From the NCBI RefSeq assembly GCF_003725535.1, contig NZ_RJSF01000049.1, positions 124,001-188,000 of the forward strand: a stretch of 64,000 bases of DNA, in the 5' to 3' direction. Positions 33,056 through 42,971 of the stretch are shown piece after piece. The first letter of the stretch is position 1. The number at the start of each line of letters is the position of its first letter. The notes under the pieces were generated by a model. The model was not told the DNA's origin, ran no database searches, and saw only the letters and a list, made by a program, of their open reading frames with translations. This DNA is from Nocardioides pocheonensis (GTDB lineage: Bacteria > Actinomycetota > Actinomycetes > Propionibacteriales > Nocardioidaceae). Made by a program: the position numbers and the translations under genes.

Positions 33056-33912
33056 CCGACCGCCCGACCGACGCCATGGACGACCCGAGCCAGGACCCCC
33101 GGCCCGCGCCGGAGCCCGCAACCGAGCCGGTCCGCGAGCCTGCTCCTGAGCCGGTCCCCGAGCCGACCGTCGGTCCCGAGTCCGCCGGTGCGGATCCGGC
33201 CGGGCACCGGCTCCGGAGGGCCTTGCTCCAGCCGGGGCGGGGTCAGGTGGTCGTCGCGGTGCTCCTCGCCGTCCTCGGGGCCGCGGCCGTCACGCAGGTC
33301 CGTATCGCGGGTCGGGACGACGACTACGCCGGGCTGCGCCAGGCGGACCTGATCCAGGCTCTCAACGGTCTGCAGGCGGCCTCGCGCAGGACCGAGCAGG
33401 ACATCGCCGACCTCCAGGCGACCCGCGACTCGTTGAGCCACAGCAACGACAAGACCGCAGCGGCCCTGCAGCAGGCCCGCGAGGAGCTGACCTCCCTCGG
33501 GGTGCTCGCGGGCACGCTCGCCGCGCACGGTCCCGGGGTGCGGATCACCGTGACCGTTCCCGACTCGCACCTGAGCCTCAACCTGCTCCTCGACGGCATC
33601 GAGGAGCTGCGCGACGCCGGGGCCGAGGCGATCGAGATCAACGACTCCGTCCGCGTCGTGGCGCAGACGTCGTTCGAGTCGGCCAGTGGCGGCGTCGACG
33701 TGGACGGACGGGTGCTGACCTCGCCGTACACGATCGACGTGATCGGCGACCCCGCGACGCTCACGCCGGCGCTGAAGTTCCCGGGCGGGTTCGTGGACGA
33801 CATCTCCCTCGACGAGGGCAAGGTGAGCATCAAGCAGAGCCAGGACATCCGGGTGACGTCGCTGCGGAAGGTCACGCAGCCCAGGTACGCCGAGCCGTCC
33901 AACCCGGACTGA
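33052..33912 (+). CDS. DUF881 membrane protein (second copy)
   Basis: 286 residues. A Pro/Glu-repeat cytoplasmic tail (EPxxEP repeats, about 20-42), one transmembrane helix (about 65-83), a coiled coil and the DUF881 domain with AHGPGVRITVTVP and GAEAIEINDSVRV. Homologue of Rv1825. Coupled by ATGA to the SBP gene. Probably forms a membrane complex with the first DUF881 protein and SBP. Confidence 0.85.
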   Translation: MTDRPTDAMDDPSQDPRPAPEPATEPVREPAPEPVPEPTVGPESAGADPAGHRLRRALLQPGRGQVVVAVLLAVLGAAAVTQVRIAGRDDDYAGLRQADLIQALNGLQAASRRTEQDIADLQATRDSLSHSNDKTAAALQQAREELTSLGVLAGTLAAHGPGVRITVTVPDSHLSLNLLLDGIEELRDAGAEAIEINDSVRVVAQTSFESASGGVDVDGRVLTSPYTIDVIGDPATLTPALKFPGGFVDDISLDEGKVSIKQSQDIRVTSLRKVTQPRYAEPSNPD

Positions 33913-33981
33913 CCGGGGGCCGGTAGTTTCATCCCAGCGGGACCCGTGGACGGGTCCTCCCGAGCAGCCAGAGGAGCAGCG

Positions 33982-34368
33982 TTGTATCCCGACGACCTGA
34001 AGTACACCGCCGAGCACGAGTGGGTCCGCACGCCGGGAGAGAGCGCCGGGTCGGTCCGGATCGGCATCACCGACTACGCCCAGGACGCCCTCGGCGACAT
34101 CGTCTACGTCCAGCTCCCCGAGGTCGGTGAGAGCGTGACTGCCGGCGCCGCCGTGGGCGAGCTCGAGTCGACCAAGTCGGTCAGCGACGTCTACTCGCCG
34201 GTGACCGGCCAGGTGGTGGCCCGCAACGAGTCGCTCGACGCGACCCCCGAGCTGGTCAACACCGACCCGTACGGCTCGGGCTGGCTCTTCGAGGTCACGG
34301 TCGACGACGCCGACTCCGGCGTCGAGCTGCTGGACGCCGCGGCGTACGAGCAGCTCGTCGCGTCCTGA
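33982..34368 (+). CDS. gcvH: Glycine cleavage system H protein
   Basis: 128 residues. The lipoyl domain has the modified lysine in GELESTKSVSDVYSPV (about residues 64-79) and the starting YPDDLKYTAEHEW typical of GcvH. It carries the aminomethyl group between P, T and L proteins. The start is TTG at 33982, 6 nt after GAGGAG; the ORF upstream does not fit the family. TAGTTT at 33924-33929 is a -10 shared in form with the gcvP promoter. Confidence 0.92.
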   Translation: MYPDDLKYTAEHEWVRTPGESAGSVRIGITDYAQDALGDIVYVQLPEVGESVTAGAAVGELESTKSVSDVYSPVTGQVVARNESLDATPELVNTDPYGSGWLFEVTVDDADSGVELLDAAAYEQLVAS

Positions 34369-34402
34369 CGCGTTCCGCCGTCGCCCGGTTGCCGGGCACT
34401 GA

Positions 34403-34448
34403 TAGGTTGGCGGCAGAACTGTGAACCTCCACTGCGTCTTGAAGGTTT
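34403..34448 (+). promoter_or_regulatory. -10 and downstream TGAACCT/AGGTTT inverted element of the GarA-like gene
   Basis: TAGGTT at 34403-34408 is a good -10. Just downstream, TGAACCT (34422-34428) and TTGAAGGTTT (34439-34448) form an imperfect inverted pair. TTGAAGGTT recurs at 36290 before the second MerR gene, so these may be sites for one of the two MerR proteins of the locus. Confidence 0.4.
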
Positions 34449-34498
34449 GGGCGGCGGGGATTCACGTCCGCGACGAGAGGTGACTTGGGAGGTCCGGA

Positions 34499-35002
34499 AT
34501 GCAGACCTGCTCGCAGTGCGGAAACCAGAACACTGACGATGCGAAGTTCTGCTCCCAGTGCGGTCACCCGCTCGAGCCGGCGCAGGTGGAGACGACCGCG
34601 ACGATCAGCTTCGGTGGCCCGACGGCCAAGACCGACGGGGACGACCGCGCGATCCTCAACGAGGCCGACGCCGCCGCCGCCGACGCGCTGCCGGCCGGGA
34701 GTGCGCTGCTGATCGTCCAGCGCGGCCCGGGCGCCGGGAGCCGCTACCTCCTCGACACCGATGTGGTCAGCGCCGGGCGTCACCCGGAGAGCGACATCTT
34801 CCTCGACGACATCACGGTGTCCCGTCGGCACGTGGAGTTCCATCGCACCGAGGGCTCCTACCGGGTGCACGACGTGGGCAGCCTCAACGGCACCTACGTC
34901 AACCGGGACCGCATCGACGACGCCCTGCTCCAGAACGGTGACGAGGTCCGGATCGGCAAGTTCCGGCTGGTCTTCTTCGCCAGCGCCGCCACGGGGGACT
35001 GA
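34499..35002 (+). CDS. garA: FHA-domain signalling protein, GarA/OdhI-like with N-terminal zinc ribbon
   Basis: 167 residues. An N-terminal zinc ribbon with two CxxC pairs (CSQCG...FCSQCG, residues 4-22), a linker with the phospho-acceptor-type VETTATIS (about 30-37), then the FHA domain (about 72-160) with GRHPESDIFLDD, SRRHVEF and GSLNGTYVN. GarA/OdhI inhibit 2-oxoglutarate dehydrogenase and are switched by PknB/PknG phosphorylation of the ETT motif. The zinc ribbon is absent from the mycobacterial protein. Same gene order as Rv1827. Confidence 0.85.
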   Translation: MQTCSQCGNQNTDDAKFCSQCGHPLEPAQVETTATISFGGPTAKTDGDDRAILNEADAAAADALPAGSALLIVQRGPGAGSRYLLDTDVVSAGRHPESDIFLDDITVSRRHVEFHRTEGSYRVHDVGSLNGTYVNRDRIDDALLQNGDEVRIGKFRLVFFASAATGD

Positions 35003-35003
35003 G

Positions 35004-35729
35004 GTGCGCCAGGCGGCTCGCAAGAGCATCGGCCAGGCGCTGGCCGAGCTCACCGCGGAGTTTCCCGACGAGGACATCAAGGAGTCCAAGCTGCGCTTCC
35101 TCGAGGCCGAGGGTCTCGTCGAGCCGGAGCGCACGCCCTCGGGCTACCGCAAGTACTCCACCCAGGACATGGAGCGCCTGCGCTACATCATCCGGGCCCA
35201 GCGCGAGCACTACCTGCCGCTGAAGGTGATCAGGGAGCACCTCGAGGCGATGGACCGCGGCCTGGAGCCGCCGTCCCTCAACGGCGGGCCGACCGTGCCG
35301 GTCGGTGTCCTTGGCGACGGTACGGCGGCCGCGGAGCTGCTCCGCAGCGACCGGGGCGACGTGCGCATCTCCCGCCGCGAGCTGATCAAGACAGCCGAGA
35401 TCACCGAGGAGCTCCTCGAGCAGCTCGAGACCTACGGGCTCGTCCACACCCGGGCCGGGTCCCGCCAGCACTACGACGGCGACGCGCTCGTCGTCGCGAA
35501 GACGGCCGGTGCGCTGGCGGCGTTCGGCATCGAGCCGCGGCACCTCCGCGCGTTCAAGACCGCCGCCGACCGTGAGGTCGGGCTCGTCGAGCAGGTGGTC
35601 ACCCCGATCCGGCGCAGCCGCGAGGACGGCGCCGAGGGACGCGCCGCGCAGGCCGTCGACGAGATCGCGGCCCTGTCCCTCCGCCTGCACGCCACGCTGG
35701 TCCGCTCGGGTCTCCGCGCCCTGCGCTGA
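35004..35729 (+). CDS. MerR-family regulator (Rv1828/FtsR-like)
   Basis: 241 residues. N-terminal MerR winged helix (about 8-80) with LRFLEAEGLVEPERTPSGYRKY-type core (SKLRFLEAEGLVEP, SGYRKYS) and QREHYLPLKVIREHL. A second winged-helix-like region follows (about 120-180). It corresponds to Rv1828, and to FtsR of Corynebacterium, which acts on division genes. The GTG start is 1 nt after the garA stop. Confidence 0.85.
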   Translation: MRQAARKSIGQALAELTAEFPDEDIKESKLRFLEAEGLVEPERTPSGYRKYSTQDMERLRYIIRAQREHYLPLKVIREHLEAMDRGLEPPSLNGGPTVPVGVLGDGTAAAELLRSDRGDVRISRRELIKTAEITEELLEQLETYGLVHTRAGSRQHYDGDALVVAKTAGALAAFGIEPRHLRAFKTAADREVGLVEQVVTPIRRSREDGAEGRAAQAVDEIAALSLRLHATLVRSGLRALR

Positions 35730-35781
35730 GACCGGGTCCGGCCGCCGGCACCGATCCGGCGCACGTCTGCGGTGCGCGGGC

Positions 35782-35787
35782 TAGGGT
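35782..35787 (+). promoter_or_regulatory. Leaderless -10 of the bifunctional nuclease gene
   Basis: TAGGGT is followed by 6 nt and then the GTG at 35794. Confidence 0.6.
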
Positions 35788-35793
35788 TGGGGC

Positions 35794-36267
35794 GTGCGCG
35801 AGGTCGAAGTCGTCGGAGTCCGGGTCGAGGTGCCCTCGAACCAGCCGATCGTGCTGCTGCGTGAGCTGGCGGGGGAGCGCTACCTGCCGATCTGGATCGG
35901 TGCCGTCGAGGCGACGGCGATCGCCTTCGCCCAGCAGGGCGTGGTCCCGCCCCGGCCGCTGACGCACGACCTCCTCAAGGACGTTCTCGACGCGACCGGC
36001 AACGTGCTCACCGAGGTCCGCATCACGGAGGTCAACGACGGAGTGTTCTACGCGCTGCTGGTGCTCTCCTCCGGAGTGGAGGTCAGCGCGCGTCCGTCGG
36101 ACTCGATCGCCCTCGCGCTGCGCACCGGGTCTCGGATCGTCTGCGCCGAGGAGATCCTCGACGACGCCGGCATCGCCGTCCCGGACGAGCGCGAGGAGGA
36201 GGTCGAGAAGTTCCGCGAGTTCCTCGACCACGTGACCCCCGAGGACTTCGAGGAACCGTCCGGCTGA
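35794..36267 (+). CDS. Bifunctional nuclease family protein (DUF151, Rv1829-like)
   Basis: 157 residues matching the DUF151 domain: LPIWIGAVEATAIAFA (about 29-44), LKDVLDATG and RPSDSIALALR (about 107-117). Plant homologues have nuclease activity; the bacterial role is uncertain. The C-terminal tail is acidic. Leaderless GTG. The MerR gene is 64 nt upstream and the next MerR 190 nt downstream. Confidence 0.88.
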   Translation: MREVEVVGVRVEVPSNQPIVLLRELAGERYLPIWIGAVEATAIAFAQQGVVPPRPLTHDLLKDVLDATGNVLTEVRITEVNDGVFYALLVLSSGVEVSARPSDSIALALRTGSRIVCAEEILDDAGIAVPDEREEEVEKFREFLDHVTPEDFEEPSG

Positions 36268-36289
36268 GCCCGGAAGTCTCAAGGAGAAG

Positions 36290-36344
36290 TTGAAGGTTCG
36301 CGACACGCCGGTGCGTGTCTTTGACCAACCCTCAACCTCAGGTT
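36290..36344 (+). promoter_or_regulatory. TTGAAGGTT and AACCTCAGGTT elements upstream of the second MerR gene
   Basis: TTGAAGGTT at 36290-36298 and the inverted repeat AACCTCAGGTT at 36334-36344 share the core seen at 34439. They lie upstream of a TACGCT hexamer (about 36426). Probably MerR-type operators. Confidence 0.35.
36302..36319 (+). terminator. Terminator hairpin after the bifunctional nuclease gene
   Basis: GACACGC-CGGT-GCGTGTC, a perfect 7-bp stem with a 4-nt loop followed by TTT, 34 nt after the stop at 36267. Confidence 0.6.
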
Positions 36345-36457
36345 TACCGTTCGGGATGTCTTCGCTGTAACTCCACAGATGCAACTCGCACGCCGACATC
36401 CCGCATCTGCCCTTTCCCAGGGGTTACGCTCAGTGAAGCGAGACTTCGGAGGTCGCA

Positions 36458-37084
36458 GTGGGCACCAACAACGGAACCGGCAAGTCCGCCGCCGAGCTGG
36501 ACGCCGAGGCGCAGCGCGCCGCGGCCGAGGCAGCGCACGCAGCGGGGGAGCAGGGCCTGCTGTTCGACGACGACGTGTCGACCCTGCCCGACGACCTCGG
36601 CTACCGCGGGCCGACCGCCTGCAACGCGGCCGGCATCACGTACCGGCAGCTCGACTACTGGGCCCGCACGGGCCTGGTCGAGCCGAGCGTCCGCAGTGCC
36701 ACCGGCTCCGGCACGCAGCGGCTCTACAGCTTCCGCGACATCCTGCTGCTCAAGGTGATCAAGCGGCTGCTCGACGCCGGCGTCTCCCTGCAGCAGATCC
36801 GGGCCGCCGTGGCCCACCTGCGCGCCCGAGGCACCGACGACCTCACCCGGGTGACGCTGATGAGCGACGGGGCCACCGTCTACGAGTGCACCAGCAACGA
36901 CGAGGTCATCGACCTGCTCCAGGGCGGCCAGGGCGTGTTCGGCATCGCCATCGGTGGCGTCTGGCGCGAGATCGAGGGATCCCTCGCAGAGCTGCCCTCG
37001 GAGCGCACCGCGGCCGACAGCGCGGAGGCGCTCGATGCCGCCGACGAGCTCGCGGCCCGACGCCAGGCCCGGCTCTCCAGCTGA
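36458..37084 (+). CDS. MerR-family regulator (Rv1830-like)
   Basis: 208 residues. A disordered N-terminus (1-45), a MerR helix-turn-helix (about 48-118) with GITYRQLDYWARTGLVEPS and QRLYSFRDILLLKVI, then a C-terminal effector or dimer region ending in an Ala/Arg-rich helix. Conserved order as Rv1830. GGAGG lies 6 nt before the GTG. Probable autoregulation through the elements at 36290-36344. Confidence 0.85.
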   Translation: MGTNNGTGKSAAELDAEAQRAAAEAAHAAGEQGLLFDDDVSTLPDDLGYRGPTACNAAGITYRQLDYWARTGLVEPSVRSATGSGTQRLYSFRDILLLKVIKRLLDAGVSLQQIRAAVAHLRARGTDDLTRVTLMSDGATVYECTSNDEVIDLLQGGQGVFGIAIGGVWREIEGSLAELPSERTAADSAEALDAADELAARRQARLSS

Positions 37085-37105
37085 CCGCCTGACCCCAGAC
37101 CTGCA

Positions 37106-37169
37106 CCGGCCCCGGGGTGTCGGCAGGCTCAACCAGCGGTGGTTGGGCGTGCCGAAACCCCGGGGCTGG
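37106..37169. repeat. Long imperfect palindrome (REP-like) abutting the gcvP promoter
   Basis: Two 30-nt arms (37106-37135 and 37140-37169) match at 26 of 30 positions around a 4-nt loop. The arms carry CGGCAGGCTCAACCA and its counterpart. The right arm touches the TAGTTT -10 at 37170. Similar GGTTGAGCCTGCCGA-type palindromes recur in intergenic DNA of actinobacteria (family knowledge). It may also end the MerR transcript. Confidence 0.75.
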
Positions 37170-37175
37170 TAGTTT
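37170..37175 (+). promoter_or_regulatory. -10 element of the riboswitch-gcvP transcript
   Basis: TAGTTT, with GG before it, sits about 20 nt before the riboswitch aptamer; the same GGTAGTTT occurs upstream of gcvH at 33922-33929. Confidence 0.55.
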
Positions 37176-37194
37176 TGGAGCCGCTGACCACCCT

Positions 37195-37369
37195 GCATGG
37201 GAGAGCCTCCGGCGGAGACCGCGCGAGCGGACACCGGGCCGGAGCGCCGAAGGGGCAATCCCTCCCCGGAACCTCTCAGGCGCAAGGACCGTGCGGGGCA
37301 GGCAACTCTGGAGAGCACCGTCGCTCGACAGAGGGGGAGGTACCCACCCGGTGCTCGCGACGAGCACCG
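37195..37369 (+). ncRNA. Glycine riboswitch, single aptamer with expression platform
   Basis: The aptamer shows the conserved blocks GGGAGAGCC (near 37199), GCCGAAGGGGCAA (near 37246), CCTCTCAGGCGCAAGGACC (near 37272) and CAACTCTGGAGAGC (near 37303). Downstream, CGGTGCTCG and CGAGCACCG (37349-37369) form a perfect 9-bp hairpin with a 3-nt loop. GAGCACCG also occurs at 37313-37320, the 3' end of the aptamer, and could pair with the same segment instead. A second aptamer is not seen. It should switch on gcvP with glycine. Confidence 0.9.
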
Positions 37370-37396
37370 AGACCGCAGCCAGTGCATGGGAGCCTC

Positions 37397-40261
<2,865 letters not shown>

Positions 40262-40268
40262 GCCGGGC

Positions 40269-41531
40269 ATGACCGCGACTCCCGAGGGTTGGCAGGCCGC
40301 GCTCGCGCGGGCGCAGGGCGCCGGCCGGCTGCCGTCGGTCGTCGGCGGCGTGCTGCACGAGGGGCGCCTGGCCTGGACGGGCGTCGCCGGCGACACCCCC
40401 GGCGTCGAGCAGCAGTACCGGATCGGCTCGATCACCAAGACCCTGACGGCCGTGCTCGTGTTGCAGTGCCGCGACGAGGACCTGCTCGACCTCGACGACC
40501 CGCTCGGACGACACCTGCCGGAGTCGGGCTACCGCGACGTGACCCTGCGCGCCCTGCTCTCGCACACGTCGGGCATGCAGGCCGAGCCGGTCGGGCCGTG
40601 GTGGGAGCGCTCGCCGGGTGTCCCGGTGCCGGACCTGCTCGCCGCGAACGACGGCACCGGCCGGGTGCTCGAGCCGGGCATGGCGTTCCACTACAGCAAC
40701 CTCGGCTTCGCGCTGCTCGGAGAGGTCGTCGCCCGGTTGCGCGGTGCCGACTGGTGGTCCCTGGTCTCCGACCGGCTGCTGGGGCCGCTCGGCATGAGCC
40801 GCACGACGTACGGCGCCACGGCACCGCACGCGCAGGGGAGCAGCGTCGACCACTTCGCCGGCACCCGGCACGACGAGCCGCACGCGGACACGCGTGCGAT
40901 GGCGCCCGCGGGACAGCTGTGGAGCACGGTCGAGGACCTGGCGCGCTGGCTGGCGTTCCTCGCCTCCGGGCACCCCGACGTGCTGGAGCGGTCGACCCTG
41001 CTCGAGATGGCCGCGCCGGTCGCTCCCGCGCGGGAGTACGGGCTCGGGCTGCGGCTGCTGCGCGGTCAGCAGGGAGTGCTGGTCGGGCACACGGGATCGA
41101 TGCCGGGCTTCCTGGCGACCGCGTTCGTCGACCAGGCCACGGGTGACGGCGTGGTCGCCCTCACCAACGCGACCACCGGGGTGGCCACCGACCGACTCGC
41201 CCTCGACCTCCTGGTCGGTGGCGACCCCGGTGCCGACCCGGTCGAGTCCTGGGTGCCGTCGGCGTCCGTGCCCGGCGAGGTCGCCGAGCTCCTCGGCCTC
41301 TGGTTCTGGGGCAACAGCGCGCTCGAGCTGCGCTGGCACAACGGGTTCCTCGAGTCACACACGCTGGCCCCGCCCGAGCTCTCCGACCGGTACGCCGTCA
41401 CGCCGGATCAGATCGTCGGGGTCGCCGGCTACCACCTCGGCGAGATCCTCCACGTGCACCGGCGCGCCGACGGCACGGTCGACCACCTCGAGTGCACGAC
41501 CTTCGTCTACACCCGCCACCCCGTCCGTTGA
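40269..41531 (+). CDS. Serine beta-lactamase / D-aminopeptidase-type hydrolase
   Basis: 420 residues. The class C beta-lactamase fold carries SITK (SxxK, about residues 55-58), the Tyr motif YSN (about 141-143) and HTG near residue 278. Family members are esterases, peptidases or beta-lactamases; no signal peptide is seen. It lies 7 nt after gcvP, maybe read from the same transcript. The C-terminal 90 residues form an added domain. Confidence 0.85.
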   Translation: MTATPEGWQAALARAQGAGRLPSVVGGVLHEGRLAWTGVAGDTPGVEQQYRIGSITKTLTAVLVLQCRDEDLLDLDDPLGRHLPESGYRDVTLRALLSHTSGMQAEPVGPWWERSPGVPVPDLLAANDGTGRVLEPGMAFHYSNLGFALLGEVVARLRGADWWSLVSDRLLGPLGMSRTTYGATAPHAQGSSVDHFAGTRHDEPHADTRAMAPAGQLWSTVEDLARWLAFLASGHPDVLERSTLLEMAAPVAPAREYGLGLRLLRGQQGVLVGHTGSMPGFLATAFVDQATGDGVVALTNATTGVATDRLALDLLVGGDPGADPVESWVPSASVPGEVAELLGLWFWGNSALELRWHNGFLESHTLAPPELSDRYAVTPDQIVGVAGYHLGEILHVHRRADGTVDHLECTTFVYTRHPVR

Positions 41532-41617
41532 GTGGCCAGCTCGTCACCGGTGAGTGGTCAGCTCGCCACGCGGTGGGTGTGACGAACTGACCACTCGTAG
41601 GTCACCGACTGGCCACG
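41531..41617. repeat. Nested inverted repeats (four copies of an 18-nt unit)
   Basis: AGTGGCCAGCTCGTCACC (41531-41548) and AGTGGTCAGCTCGCCACG (41553-41570) are direct copies; reverse copies are at 41579-41595 and 41600-41617. Together they can form nested stems between two convergent genes, so they may also end transcription. Confidence 0.75.
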
Positions 41618-41624
41618 CGACGGG

Positions 41625-42863
41625 TCACTGGAGGGTCATGTTGGGCTCGCCGGAGGCGTTGAAGCCGTTGGCGCCGCGGGTGCAGGTGCCGCTGCGGGGC
41701 GTCCCGCCGTTCCAGGCCTGACGGACGCAGTTGCGCAGCGCGAGCTGGCCCCAGTAGTTCGGGTGCAGCGACTCCTGGATGTAGTAGTCGCCGGTGGCGG
41801 TAGCCGTGCGGATCGTGTCGATCCACTCGGTCTTGTCGACCGCGCCCGCCTGGGTCCAGCTGGACAGGCCTTGCTCCTCGTAGAGGCCGACGGTGTTCTC
41901 GCAGAGCCGGCGGCCGTTGAACGCGTTCGTGAGGTTGAGGGTCCGGGTGTTCGTGAGCCCCGACTGGGTGATCGCCTGGGCGACGGTCTGGTTGATCGTC
42001 GGGAGGAGGGTCCCGTTGGCGAAGTCGGCGTCGGCGTTCCAGAAGCCGCAGCCGCCCGTGCTCTGCCGGGTGTAGCCGGACTGGGAGTAGCGGAAGCCGG
42101 CCCCGTTGGGCAGCGGGGACATGTAGTTGTCGACCAGCAGGGTCCAGGCGCTGTCGGCGTACCCGGCGTTGCGCATCGCCTGCCGGACGTTCTGCAGCGC
42201 CGTCGAGATCTCGTTGCGGTGCGCGGTGATCGACGCGCTGGTCAGCTGGCTGGTGACCACGCTGTCGTCCTTGCAGTAGTCCGGCCACCAGGAGGGCGAG
42301 CCGAGGAAGTCGGCGACGCACTGGGTGACGATGCCGGCGAAGTTGAAGTTGTTGCCGCCGATGGAGAGCTCGACCATCTTCACGTTGTGGCCGGCGGCGA
42401 ACTGCTGGAGCATCTTGGCCTGGCCCAGCTGGCCGCTGCCGTTGTCGTAGAAGTCGATCCCGGGCTTGAAGTAGCCGTTGCTGTCGGTGAACGTGGTCGT
42501 CTTCGCCCCGGAGCACGCGAGGTCGAGGCCGTTGACACCGCCCCCGATGTAGATGTCGGCGGCCTTGCTCCGGTGGCACCGGTTGATCTGCTCGGCAGTG
42601 TTCGTGGCGTTGTCGAAGTACGTCGTCGGGCCACCGGCATCGTGGATGGACTCGCCGTTGTTCGTGTTGCCGGCCCAGCGCCCGGCCTCTCCGGAGATGT
42701 AGGAGTCGCCGACCGCGACGACCCAGGGGGTGCCGACTCCCGGCCCGTCGGCGGAGGCGGCGGGTGCAGTCGCGACGAGCGCCGCGGCGCCTATCAGCAA
42801 CGTGCTCAGGACCGCCGAGAGCCGGCGGCGGGGCAGGGGACGGCGAGGCGGGTGCGTCTTCAC
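41625..42863 (-). CDS. Secreted SGNH/GDSL hydrolase
   Basis: 412 residues. A signal peptide (about 1-39, ending ASADG) and SGNH blocks: I GDSYISGE (about 53-60), III IGGNNFNF (about 169-176) and V ESLHPNYWGQ (about 370-379). An exported esterase or lipase. Five or more disulfide-forming cysteines. Convergent with the beta-lactamase-like gene. Confidence 0.88.
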   Translation of the reverse strand: MKTHPPRRPLPRRRLSAVLSTLLIGAAALVATAPAASADGPGVGTPWVVAVGDSYISGEAGRWAGNTNNGESIHDAGGPTTYFDNATNTAEQINRCHRSKAADIYIGGGVNGLDLACSGAKTTTFTDSNGYFKPGIDFYDNGSGQLGQAKMLQQFAAGHNVKMVELSIGGNNFNFAGIVTQCVADFLGSPSWWPDYCKDDSVVTSQLTSASITAHRNEISTALQNVRQAMRNAGYADSAWTLLVDNYMSPLPNGAGFRYSQSGYTRQSTGGCGFWNADADFANGTLLPTINQTVAQAITQSGLTNTRTLNLTNAFNGRRLCENTVGLYEEQGLSSWTQAGAVDKTEWIDTIRTATATGDYYIQESLHPNYWGQLALRNCVRQAWNGGTPRSGTCTRGANGFNASGEPNMTLQ

Positions 42864-42971
42864 GGGACTCCTCAGGGTGCGTGCGGATCTCCCTCACCAC
42901 GCCCCGAGAGGGACGCCACAGGGGAACCTAGTGGCGCACGTCACACTTGGGAAGAGCCCGGTGTCGGCTCG

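Noticed and set aside
37321-37348. Second glycine aptamer
   Set aside because: No GCCGAAGG or CUCUGGA-type block after the first aptamer; the segment fits an expression platform only.
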